Of a DNA stretch of 64,000 bases, positions 36,646-46,803 are shown one piece after another. The translations under genes were made by a program, and so were the position numbers. The notes below the pieces were generated by a model. The model worked only from the letters and a program-made list of their open reading frames with translations. It ran no database searches and was not told where the DNA came from. The stretch's first letter is position 1. Each line of letters opens with the position of its first letter. The stretch is from Chlorella sorokiniana. Its lineage: Eukaryota; Chlorophyta; Trebouxiophyceae; Chlorellales; Chlorellaceae. Location of the stretch: assembly GCA_025917655.1 (NCBI GenBank), contig CP084610.1, positions 1,612,001 through 1,676,000 on the forward strand, read 5' to 3'.

Positions 36646-38168
36646 ATGCGCACGGCACTAGTCGCAGCCAGCGTAAAGTTTGGCTGTAGACATGCGGTGA
36701 GCCGTGGAAAGCAGCGTCACTTCGCCCGCGCTCTGTATACCGCCGCCGCGCTCACCGCGTGCAACTCCTCGCTGTTTAGCTTCATTTCCCCCAGCCTGGT
36801 CACTGCATATGCTGCAGGAGCACACAGTGCAGCAGAATTCGGCCGTCCAGGCTGTCCATTGCAAACAGCGCCAGCGCCGCCCCACTGCCCGCCGCCGAGC
36901 GAGCAGCAGCAGCAGCGGCAGCACCACGGGGTGGCTGCTGGATGCAAGCCCCGGCACCGAGTCTGCCTGCAGCAGCAACGGCAGCGAGGGCTCACCGGCC
37001 GCGCAGTACGACTGCATCATGATGCTCGGCGGCGGCCTGCTCCCCGACGGCGGCCTTCCCGAGTGGGTGCTGCGGCGGCTGGAGGGCTCCCTCTTCCTCT
37101 ACCGCCAGCAGCAGCAGCGCTGTGCAGCAGCTCCCGGCGGCGGCGCCCGCCCCTCGCCGCGGGCGCCCGGCCGTGGGCCGCCGCCGCAGCAGGGCCCTGC
37201 CCCATCCTGCTGCTGGGGCGGCCACGCCGCATAAGCCGCCGGTGCTGGACAAGCTCGGGTACGTGCTGTATGAGAGCTCAGCGTACGCAGCGCACCTCAT
37301 GCACGCCGGCGTCCCCGCTCGGGACCTCCTCAAGGAAACGCAGTCCTGCGACACCGTGGGCAACGCCTACTTCTCGCTGCTGATGCACGCACTGCCCGCG
37401 GGGTGGAGGTACGCCCTGGGAGGGCGGGCGCTGCCGCACACGCGCCCCCACCCTTGCCGCCGCCCCGCCGAAGTGGCCTTGGCTCCGGCTGCGCTGTTTC
37501 CTGCTGCTGCCGCCTGCGGCCCTTCTTCTCAGCGGCCTGGTGCTGCTCTGCGTCCCATCTGCACCCTTGTTCCCGGACAGAGGAAGCTGCTTCCATCCCT
37601 TCCCCTCCTCTCCAACTCGCCCTGCCCTCCCACCCCCTCAAAACTGCTTCCCCGCAGGCGCATCGCTGTCGTCACCTCAGACTTCCACATGCCCCGCACC
37701 CGCGCCACCTTCGACTTTGTGTACGGGCTGGCAGGGCGGCAGCTGCACGGCGACCCTGCCTGGTTCCGCCTTGACTACCGCGCGGGTGCGGTGCCAGCGC
37801 ACGGTACTGCTCTGTACCGCCCAGGGCGCTTGGATAGAGTATGGCGGTGCACCTGTTGCTGGTTTCCCATGCTGGTAGCGGCACCGCGGGATGGCCTGCT
37901 GGCCTCACCGTCCCTGCCTGCCCGCCTGACCTGCCTGCCCCGCTGCGCAGTGAGCGACGAGGGAATCTTCCACCCAGAGGTGATCGCAGCGCGGGCAGCC
38001 AAGGAGGCGGCGGCGGTGGCGGCCTGGCAGCGCAACACGGCGGCAATCGAGAGCCTGGCCGACCTGCACAGCTGGCTCTACGCCACGCACCTCTGCTACA
38101 GCGTCAGCCGGCAGCACGAGTTTGGGCGGGCTCAGGATCTGGACCCAAAGCTGGCAGCCACATACTGA
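36646..38168 (+). CDS. DUF218 (YdcF/SanA-type) domain protein, probably organelle-targeted
   Basis: Family with a Rossmann-like fold; the bacterial relatives (SanA, YdcF) are linked to cell-envelope functions and the plant members are uncharacterised. The N-terminus MRTALVAASVKFGCRHAVSR is basic and Ser/Ala-rich, like a transit peptide. The domain begins YDCIMMLGGGLLPDGGLPEW, then VLRRLEGSLFLY and a SGGGT-equivalent near 37200. It continues KPPVLDKLGYVLYESSAYAA, HLMHAGVPARDLLKETQSCD, TVGNAYFSLLMHALPAGWR, and after an intron RIAVVTSDFHMPRTRATFDF. The last exon (from ~37950) carries EGIFHPEVIAARAAKEAAA and a C-terminal helix ending at TGA 38168. Those blocks are the conserved core of DUF218, including DT-GNA and the SDFHM motif. 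Frame breaks occur in the poly-Gln/Ser stretch near 36900 and around 37130-37225. Length about 400 residues. Confidence 0.84.
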
Positions 38169-38660
38169 AAAAGGTCTATTGCTATTGCTGTTACAGGTCT
38201 GTGCGCCTTGCGGGCAACTCACATGGCAGCTCTTGTTGAACTGCTCTCTATGTTCACACCCCTCTAAATGTGCCCTCTAAATGTGCCGCTATCTGTCTAA
38301 AATCTGTGTGTATTCAGCTGTGCTCACATTGCTGTGAACTTCGCAATCACGATACCGCACGTGCCATTGTTTGTGAGCTTTCAAAGGGTGCTGTGCAGTA
38401 TGATTTTTGTGATTCCTCAGTGCATGCAGCGAGGCAGTCCTGGATGTAACAGTCCTGGTTGTTAGTCGCGGCGCGATTTATGGCGCTGGCTCACTGGGCA
38501 CCCGCCGGCCCCAGGTGCCTGTCCCGAGCTTCCATGCGCGGCCATCCGTTGGTGGGCTGCGCACGGTGGCGCCTGCAGCGACGCACCGCCACTCTTCAGG
38601 CAGCCACTGCGCAATCCTCCCCTCCAGGCCAAAGCTAGCTGTGCGACCAGCGCTGTGTAA
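38169..38660. other. Convergent intergenic region with TGTAA
   Basis: A+T-richer 3' flank. It contains a short direct duplication (CTCTAAATGTGCC, twice near 38262) and a TGTAA at 38445-38449, 277 bp after the DUF218 stop, as a candidate plus-strand poly(A) signal. Confidence 0.45.
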
Positions 38661-41629
38661 TCAGCAGCCTGTGCCCCACCTGCCGTTCTGCCCGTAGCGC
38701 ATGTTGCACTGACGGGTGGAGGTGCGGGAGCCCTCCAGGGAGCAGATGTGCTGCTCCGCACCCTTGTCCTGCGCCAGACCGAGCTCCTCGTACATCAGCT
38801 CTGCTCGGGAATCGTGCGGGTAGGGCAGAGAAAGGCAGACGTTGGGGTCATGCAGGGTGTGTGGGAGTTTTTGTATGTTCATGGAAGGGAGAGACGCAGC
38901 GGGCGGCACTCTCACTTCCGCACCTGAGTTGACCTTGGCGCCTGTCACCGCTCCCTGGGAGGCCGCCGTCATCACCAGCTTCAACGGCGCGGTGGCACAG
39001 TTGCCTGGTGCGGTGGCAAAGCAGGAGGCAAGCATATGTGGGCAGTTTCAGTTTGTGTGCATGACTGGCGCAGCCTTTCAGCAGCGCCCTGCGCAGCCCG
39101 CGTGCTTTTGGGCGCTTATGCTCGCCTGCCACATAGAGCCCATGCTGCAACGGGAGCAAACGTACGCCCAAGAAAACCAGTTAAGACTTTCCAGGACAGA
39201 TAAATGTAGCGTGCCAGCGGGCTTAGGGTGAGGGCAGGGGTGGCGGTCACGCAACGCTGATCGCAGCGCGTCTTGGGTGCCTCTGCGCCTCCCCAGGCCG
39301 CTCACCACAGCCTGCACGTTACCCTGGTCTCACAAACGATGTCGCCCAGCTCGTCAGTGGGCAGACCCATCTTCTCCGGCAGGGAGGACGACTGGATGCG
39401 GCCGGTGTTGAAGAACAGCGCTCTGCAGGGCGCACAGGCGGGTCATGGAGCCGGTGGCCGCATGCGGCAGGGCGCAACGTGAATGAGGCACTTCCACACA
39501 CAGCCGAGCCACGCAAGCAGAGAACCGGGGATTCTGCGGGAGGAGGACTGGAAGCCCACCCGAGCGGCGTGAAGCAGCCATCTTGCAGCACCAGCCCTGC
39601 CAGGTGGCCCCTGGCGTTGCCGACCGCCCTTGCGATGGGCGACTCGATGACACGGATGCCGCGCTGCTTCAGCAGCTCCCGCTCCTGCCAGGGGTGTGGT
39701 GAACTTATTGGTTGGTCTGAAACCAGAATCTTCTACACCCCTCAACGCTGGGAGCCCGGCAGGGAGTGCGCCGCTGCGCTGCAACATGAACCCGAGTGCT
39801 GTCAGCTGGGGGCTCCCTGCCCCCGACATCGTCCCCACATCGCCAACCTTGTCTGTGGCCACCAGCACCTCCCCGTCTGTGAACAGCGTCACATCCCTGC
39901 TCCACAGAAGCATCTGCAGCCCACCAACAGACAGACGGCCGCCTTTCATCTTGGGATCGACGGCGTGCGTGGCGCACCGCCGAGGTGAGGGACAGCCACA
40001 TGGCTAGCGTCAGTGACAGGTGGGAGCCGAGCAGGCACACCTCGAGCGCGATGTGCACGCCGCGCTGCCCGTTGCCGTAGGCGCCCAGGGCCTGGCCGCG
40101 GTACTCGTAGGCATCGCAGTAGAGGCACACCTGCGGCACCATTGTGGCCCTGCAAGTGGGCGGGCCGGGACTGCGCAAACACAGCAACGTTGTCAACTGG
40201 CTGAGCAAGCGTTGCCGCAACAGAACGGTGCGGGCGGTGCTCACCCAGATGCCGCGGCCCCAGTCTGCGGGGTGAAGGTTGGGCGGGAGGGCGAGAGATT
40301 GGGTGCAGGCAGAGGGTTGGGAAGGGCAGTTCAGCTCATCCGGACATGGGAAGTGTTAGCTGCCCCCTGCAGCAGCATTCGCTGAGGTGCGGCAGGAGGG
40401 CTCACACGTGTCGAAGCCCTCCACGTCCGGAATCAGGTCCCGCACACCTGCACACACACAGGTCCGCTGACGTGGCATTCAGCTCTGGCTGTACCATGTA
40501 CTGCAGCCAGTTTGGGAGATGGGAGCAGAGGGTGCACATGCGCAGCTGGACCAGGCTTGCCTGTGGCCAGGATGACCTTCTTGCTCCCCCACTGCAGGGC
40601 CAGCAGCCGCTCGAAGGACGCATAGCCGAAAGCAGTTGGTGCATGGGTTACCAGAAAACTCAGGGCCCTTGCCCTTTCTGCTGCTCGCTGTGCAAGTGCG
40701 GAAGAGCGAGCCCGGCTGGACAGCCAAGCAGGCCCACCTTGCGCCCATCCTCTGTGATCACCACAAAGCGCTCGGTCTCTGTGATGCGGCGCCCGTCCCG
40801 CAGCACTGGAGCGAGAGGGGCGCGCAGTTCAACCCGTTTCAAGGAAGATGGTTCACGTCAGGATTGGTCGGCCCATCTGTGGCGAATAAGCTGTGCAAGG
40901 CAGCGCATGCGTCCCTCACTCGGTGCTCCCCCGCCTCGTCAGAACGCACGGCATCTGATGCGTATCAATATACTGAAGCTGCAGCCGCAGCAGGCCCCTC
41001 ACCCGAGTGGCAGTGGGGATCTTCAGGGGGCAGAGCTGCTCCTGCTGTGCAGCTCGCACGTCCACATCGCACACCGCCAGGCAGCGCATGCGCACAGAGG
41101 GGTAGCGCAGCACCTGGCGCCGCGCTTGGTCAAGGAAGCGGCGGCGGTCCAAGCCGTCCGCGCCCAGGATGGCATGCTGCACCATGCTGCAGGGATGGTG
41201 CGTGTGGGGGCGTATTGCTGTTGCAGGCAACTGCCCAGTGGTGTGGCGGCAAGTGTGGCAGAAACTGCCACCATAACACTACGGCAAGGTTGTGGGGCAG
41301 TCTAAACTAGCGCCGCTAGCATTGACGTCGCCCCCTGAAAGAAGAGCTGCTGCAGCGATGCAGTTACCGCCCTGCTGCCCACCTGGCCTCGTTGCGTTTC
41401 TCCCCGGCGTCCAGCACCAGCACAGAGCGGCAGGCACGCCCCAGCACGAGCGCGGCGCTGAGGCCGGCAGGGCCGCCGCCTGCAGTAAGAGGGGCGGAGA
41501 GGCGCCCGAGGCATGCGCCGGTACCTGATGTAGATGTTGAATGCAGAGCCCTTGGCTCGCCGTGCTGGAGCCTCACCGACAACGATGCAGTCGTAGAGCT
41601 GCTCCTGCTCCGGCCTCTGCCGCCCCCAT
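38661..41629 (-). CDS. FAD-dependent pyridine nucleotide oxidoreductase, thioredoxin-reductase-like with YCDAYE motif
   Basis: Two-dinucleotide-binding-domain flavoprotein. The first exon reads QLYDCIVV and joins across an intron to GGGPAGLSAALVLGRACRSV (FAD GxGxxG; near 41590 and 41490). Then come YPSVRMRCLAVCDVDVRAAQ, RFVVITEDGRKV, FERLLALQWGSKKVILATG and PQVCLYCDAYEYRGQALGAY. The NADPH-site equivalent is GNGQRG, followed by LWSRDVTLFTDGEV, RVIESPIARAVGNARG, ALFFNTGRIQSSSLPEKMGL and PLKLVMTAASQGAVTGAKVN. The tail ELMYEELGLAQDKG ends at 38661. The redox CxxC of true thioredoxin reductase is absent; YCDAYE occupies its place, as in the bacterial YCDGWE-type relatives. The start ATG at 41629 is inferred and needs one base removed from the adjacent G run. 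Electron donor and partner are unknown. Confidence 0.84.
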
Positions 41630-41868
41630 TCTGTCCCTTGTTTTCACTTTTCCCTTGGGCCCCAGGCATGCTCTCGTATTTCCCGTTGTTCATTTTAACC
41701 TGCCTTGATCTACGTTTGTGCGAGTACATGCAGGGTTTCCTCAGATGAGGGAACCAGCATTCACCTTCCGCCCAGCAACGGTGGCGACCTGGCGGCCATG
41801 TGGCGGCGGGTGGTGAACCGGCCCAGGCGACTGTTCCTTGCTGCAGTGCAAGCAGTGACAAACCCACC
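41630..41868. promoter_or_regulatory. Divergent intergenic region, flavoprotein / fibrillin
   Basis: 239 bp between opposing start codons; shared promoter inferred from spacing only. Confidence 0.4.
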
Positions 41869-42750
41869 ATGCACACAAAATTTTCACTAAATCATAACAG
41901 CGCTCCGCTGGTGGGGCACCGGTATCGCTGGCCTCGCGCTCCCCAGAGGCGTGTGCCGTGCGCCTTTGCAGCATCTACAGCCAATTCAGCGCAGCAGCGA
42001 GTGAACGAGCTGCGCCAGAGGGCCGATCTGTACACTACCGGCGCCGACGGCGACCAGCTGGCGGCAGCGGTGGCGGAGCTCGTCGCCAGCAACGCATGCC
42101 GCAGGCCCGGGCCCGCCAGCTTGGCAGACGGGCAGGGCACCTGGGAGGTGTTCCATGCGCCGCACATTGCGCGGCTGTCGGCAGCGCTGGGCGCCCGCTT
42201 CCAGCCCATCCGCTACACGCTGCGCGGCAAGGAAATCATCTCCAACGTGTGTGCTTGTTTTGGCGCACGCCGCACGTTTTCCGCTTGGGGCAGCCTGGTC
42301 GACTGCAGCTGATGCTCCCATTCCACAGCTGCCTCGCTTAAGGGCCACCGCCTGCTCCCCCATGCCCGCAGGTGCGCTACCAGCACCCGCTCCTGGGCAG
42401 CGGCTGGCTCAGCGCCAGCGGCACCGTCTCGGCGCCCGACGACGCCACCCTGCTGCTGCGCTTCGACCGCTTCTGGGTCGACCTCGGCCAGGACTCCCTG
42501 CGGCCCGAGCTCCGCGATGCGCAGGGGGCGGCGGCGGCGGCGGCGGCGGGGGTGCCTGGCAGCGGCTGCTGGATGCGGCGGTGGGCGTGCTGGGGCGGGC
42601 CGCCTTCCTGCCCTCCCTGGCTCGCTTTCCGGTGGAGCACCTGGACGCCCGGCCGGGCTGTCCGTCTTCCGCTTCCCTCCTCTGGCCAGCAGCATCGCCA
42701 TTGCACGCGTCGGCAGCACGCAGGCCGCCAGCAGTGCTGATGGCGGCTGA
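41869..42750 (+). CDS. Plastid-lipid-associated protein (PAP/fibrillin family)
   Basis: Lipid-associated protein of plastoglobules and thylakoids. Two exons, 41869-42246 and 42372-42750. Residues 1-~45 (MHTKFSLNHNSAPLVGHRYR, ending RRVPCAFAAS) form a chloroplast transit peptide. The lipocalin-like domain follows: QQRVNELRQRADLY, GTWEVFHAPHIARLSAALGA, FQPIRYTLRGKEIISNVRY, GSGWLSASGTVSAPDD, LLLRFDRFWVDLGQDSLRPE, GRAAFLPSLARFPVEHLDA and LSVFRFPPLASSIAIARVG. These match fibrillins of the type whose gene models start WEVF-APHI. After a GGC/GCG-repeat linker (~42530) the frame changes twice (near 42535-42560 and 42660), most likely base-calling slips; the stop is at 42748-42750. Confidence 0.88.
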
Positions 42751-42893
42751 CCTTGCATCGCTGTGCCAGCATGCATGCAGAGCTCCTTCTACACTCTATC
42801 CTTGGTGATGAATTTGGTGATGAATTGTGAGAAATGATAATCAAATGTCAATGAAATGGCTTGCATCGGTGCTGCACCCGGGCCGCCACGCCC

Positions 42894-44436
42894 TCACTCC
42901 TTGGGCCCGCTGTTCTGCGAGGGGCCGCAGCGCTCCACCATCACGTCGTACAGCTGCTTGCCGTCCATGATGATGGGGAAGAAGTGGATCTGCGCAGGGG
43001 GGGGGGGGGCGACGGCGCAGGCGGGCAGGCAGGGTGGGAAGGTGGGCCGCACTCGAGCCATGCTCTAAAGCAGCTTGCAAGAGCGCAGTCGTGCATGCAG
43101 CAGTGACAACCGTCGTGACATGTGCCTTTGCGCGTGGGCAAAGTTTTTGGTGGGAGTAGAATAGGGTGGTGAGATTAAGGATGTGTGTGGGGTTTGGGGT
43201 TAAGGTGTGTGGGTGGGTGAAAGACGGGGTGGCTGCACCCGCCCAGCAGCAGCTGCTGCCGCGGTGCAATCACCTGCCCCTCCGGCTTGGTCTGGGTCTC
43301 CTTGAAGTAAACCAGCACCGGGAAACCCGGCCACCAGAACTCCCTGCGACGACAGCAATGGCACCGATTACGAGGTTAGTTGCCGCGGGAAAGAAGCGGG
43401 CAGCCTTGGGAAGTGGATGTGTGTGTGTGTGGGGGGGGGCAAGCTCGCGCAAATGAGCTGTCCCAAAGAGGGGCTGTATCCAGCACCGCGGCATGTAGCC
43501 ACATGGCTGCAGCATATCACACACGCAACGCATCTGCTCCACGCGTTGCTCCTTCCCATCCCACACCCAGGACCGCCCCGCTGAACCCTTCACTGCTCCT
43601 CCCACACAGTGGAGGCATACCCTTTGCGCACCACCCGCACAGCCCATAGCGCCCACCAGTTCACAAAGCTGTTGTACTTCCAGCGGTTCTCGCCCCCACA
43701 AACGCATTGTCGCTCTTCTTGGCGCCAGGGCCCACAACCACCTGCGGCGGGCGAGAGCCAGGCCGGGGCTGAGAGGCAACTGCGGGGATGTGCCCACTTT
43801 TTCTGCAGCAGCCAGCCGGCCGGCGCTGTCCCTCCTGCCCCTCCACAGAAGGTCAGCCTGCCGCCGCTGCAGGCGCCGCACCTCAAGCGCCTCCTCGTCA
43901 AACACAAAGCGCACTCGGTTGGCCTGGAAAGCGAGGAAAGCTCCCAGCACGCCCGTCACCAAGCTGACCGCGTCCAGCTCAGCAAAATGCGACACGGCGG
44001 CGGTGCCTGCAGGCGGCACAAGACAGGCATGGCAACCATCCATCAGCCAGGCACCGCTCTGGATGCAGGCAATCACGGACACATGCACCACTGCAGGCGG
44101 CTGGGGGCGAAGCGATGTCGGCAGGGGCAGCAACAGCGAGCGCACCCAGCAGGACGGTGGGAATGGTGAAGCTGCTGCGGATGGTCACGGTCTCATACTT
44201 GGGCGCCTTGCCAAGCTTGAGCTTGGGAAAGCCAAAGATCTGCGTTGGGACAACTTGGCACTCTTCAGCAAGACGGTGAGCGCAGCGAAGGCAGCGGCAT
44301 CGGAGACGGCAGAGTCACTGGGCACGTCGTCACCACAGGAGCGCACCGCTTGGGGCTTGCAAGATCTGGAGACGTTGGGACGAGACGTCAAGGCGGGTCT
44401 GGCTGGCAGAGGGGTGCCCACAAGCGCGCGTTGCAT
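42894..44436 (-). CDS. Chloroplast DUF3119 protein
   Basis: Plastid membrane-associated protein conserved in cyanobacteria and plants; biochemical role unknown. The start ATG at 44436 opens a Ser/Arg-rich transit peptide (MQRALVGTPLPARPALTSRP). The mature part starts FGFPKLKLGKAPKYETVTIR, then SSFTIPTVLLGALAVAA (hydrophobic). It continues DAVSLVTGVLGAFLAFQANR, VRFVFDEEALEV, SDNAFVGGENRWKYNSFVNW (after a frame break), FWWPGFPVLVYFKETQTKPE and HFFPIIMDGKQLYDVMVERC, ending SQNSGPKE at 42894. The ENRWKY and YFKETQTKPEGQ-HFFP strings are the family signature. At least six exons. One break joins the transit peptide frame to FGFPKLKL near 44240. Confidence 0.88.
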
Positions 44437-44812
44437 TCTGTCCTGGAGCCAAAGCTGATGCTGTCCCTCTATATGTCTTGTAAGGATACAGTTGTCAATT
44501 ATGCGTGTGATCAGACCGTTCTGCGGGTTGGATCGAGCCAAACGCACGGGACGTAGTGCCTGCATGTACGTCAGAGTTGTGAAGATTCACGTAAAACTTC
44601 TCTGTCTCGCAATACGTGATTTCTGTGGACCTCTTTCCTCAAGGCCGAGCAGCATGAATCCAGTTTGACGTTGAAGTCTCACAACTCTTTGCTTCCTTTG
44701 CAGCAAAATCAAAACCCATGTTGAGATAATGATCACAAGCATTCGGGGGAGACTGAACCTGCCCAGCGACAGTGTTCAGTGAGTCGCCCTCGCCACCGTC
44801 ACCGCAAGCCAG
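44437..44812. promoter_or_regulatory. Divergent intergenic region, DUF3119 / ATG10
   Basis: 376 bp between opposing start codons, with an A+T-richer centre (~44640-44740). No specific element recognised. Confidence 0.4.
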
Positions 44813-45855
44813 ATGATCAGCAGCAGAGAGTTTGCAGAGGCGGCGCAGCAGCTAGCAGCTGCATGGGAGCACTGCCTGCCAGAGCTGCCACCGTGGCAGT
44901 GGGTGCAGTCGCAGCGCCCGTTTGCAGCGTCGCTGGGCGGGGGCCACCTTGCCAGCACGCGCACCCTGGTGGTCCAGGCGCTGCCCGTGCAGCGTCAGCA
45001 CGGCCCACCACAGCCGCAGTGCCCAGATGCAAAGGGGCGGCTTGCTTCCACTGGCGCGAGCCTGAGCTCTGACGACGAAACTGATGGCGCTGATGAGGTG
45101 GATGCTGCCAACGTGGCGGGCGCCGGGGCAGGCGTGAGCTCGCGCAGCCAGGCTGTTGAGCTGACCTGCCACGTGGCGTACCACCCGTCGTACCGCGTGC
45201 CCTCGCTGTACTTCGAGGTGAGCATCGCTGGTGGCCGTGCGAGGGAGTGTCGTGTCAGCCATGGTTGGTGCAGCCAGCTTCTCTGCCACTGCACCTGGGC
45301 TGTGCGTGCCCACCGGGCTGCAGGCGGCGTCCACAAACGGCGCCCCGCTGAGCCTGGACGCCGCGCTGGCCGCGCTGCCGCGCCTACAAGAGGCTGCAGC
45401 ACAGGGACAGGCGGGCACAGTGGTGACGCGGGAGGTGAGCCGGGAGCGGTTCACGTCACCGCCGCCGCTTGGAGGAGCAAGGGCAGCGTGCGCTTGCCCT
45501 GCTCCGCCCGCCCGCTTCCCTCCACCCCACGCGCTTCAAGCAGGCTTGCGCGAGAGCATGCTGGCGCCGCTGCCCTCTCTGTGCAGGAACATGTGCTGCT
45601 GGGGCGCCCCTTCTTCATGCTGCACCCCTGCCAAACGGAAGCTGTGATGCAGCTGCTGCAGCGCGGCGCGGAGGTCAGCGCCAGCGAGCCCCCAGCCTGC
45701 CTGGCACCGGGCCGGCGGCGGCGGCAGGGCCGGCGGAGCAGCAGGCCTCCCTCCAGTACCTTCTGGCCTGGCTGAGCGCGGCTGGCCAGCCGTTGGGCCT
45801 GGATGTGCCGGCAGCGCTGTGGTTGACGGCCACGCAGCAAGGCATGCGTGAGTAG
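44813..45855 (+). CDS. ATG10: Autophagy E2-like conjugating enzyme ATG10
   Basis: E2-like enzyme that transfers ATG12 to ATG5. Exon 1 (44813-45217) begins MISSREFAEAAQQLAAAWEH, a typical ATG10 N-terminal helix, with WQWVQS following. After an acidic insert comes VELTCHVAYHPSYRVPSLYF. Exon 2 (45324-45434) gives STNGAPLSLDAALAALPRLQ and ends VVTRE. Exon 3 (45587-45673) contains EHVLLGRPFFMLHPCQTEAV, where the HPC cysteine is the catalytic residue of the ATG3/ATG10 family. The end, SLQYLLAWLSAAGQPLGLDV to the stop at 45855, fits the C-terminal helix but requires either a short intron (~45674-45727) or a frame correction. ATG3 is excluded by the small size (~240 residues) and by lack of an ATG3 FLEX region. 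Confidence 0.86.
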
Positions 45856-46803
45856 GGCCACAAGCAGGCTGTGGCTGCGAGCAACCCTTGGCGCTGGGCC
45901 TGTTCCACCACACCTTGGCGGTAAGGCTCGAGGGGCAAGGCAGGGTCGCGTTTGCTCTGACAGCGCTGCGGCAACGGCAGCTTGCCCTCTGTGTGTGCGC
46001 CCTCCCAGTGCGCCTGGCCATCCCGTGCCCCCTTTACTGCCCTCCCTCACCCTCACTCGGTGCCGCTCAGCACCATCCCACCTACCTGCAGATCCCCGTC
46101 CCACAAGCGCCTGGCAGGCCCTAGCGTGCTGTTGGAGGGAAAGGAAGTGAAGCGAAGGGGCAGGGCCTGGCAAGTCCCTGGGGAGGGTCCCACGCATGGA
46201 GGGTAGGCTGCTTCAGCGGCATTAAATGTGCCTGCCTGTTCCTGCAGGACAATCGAAGGAGCACAGCTGACAATTAGCAAGTACTTATCAGCGGTGCTGG
46301 CTGCTGCCGACACACACCTTCTTCCGGGTGAGGTTTTTTGGTGGATGTGGACAACAGAGGGTCGATAAGCAGTCTATTGCCTGGTCAAGACTTGCTAGCA
46401 TCCAGCACTGGTGGCAGCGTGCCCAGCGTGCCTCCAGCCCCCTGCTTGAAAGCCATAAGCCATTTGCATGGATTTTTGAGGCTTAACCTCGTCTACCGCA
46501 ACATTGCGCGCTTTCTGCTGCTCATAGGGCCTATATTGTTTGGCCAGTCCGGGGCCAGCAAGTCAGTGGGGACGGGGACAACCTGACAGCTTTCAAGCTG
46601 TTGCTGCCTTTCTTATGTCCAGATGCGTTGTTTTGTGAGCACCCCGCAGGCTTGTGTGACGCACCTCAAGTGGTAGCCGACCGCCGGTGCTTTCGCAGGG
46701 CTTCCCGACCGCCGCAGGTGCTTGCCGGTTGTTTTCTCTTTTCGACAATTGTGACGGGCACCGCAGGCCATCCTTCAACAGTTCTGCAACCCCAAGCGTC
46801 GTG
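45856..46803. other. Intergenic between ATG10 and the first secreted protein gene
   Basis: About 950 bp with no gene I can support. Short open stretches exist, but none has conserved motifs or clean splice structure. Confidence 0.45.

Noticed and set aside
38661-41629. Genuine NADPH thioredoxin reductase
   Set aside because: The redox CxxC is absent (YCDAYE instead).
43165-43215. Telomere-like GGGGTTTGGGGTTAAGG stretch
   Set aside because: Only one or two imperfect units inside an intron of the DUF3119 gene; the algal telomere repeat is TTTAGGG, and no array is present.
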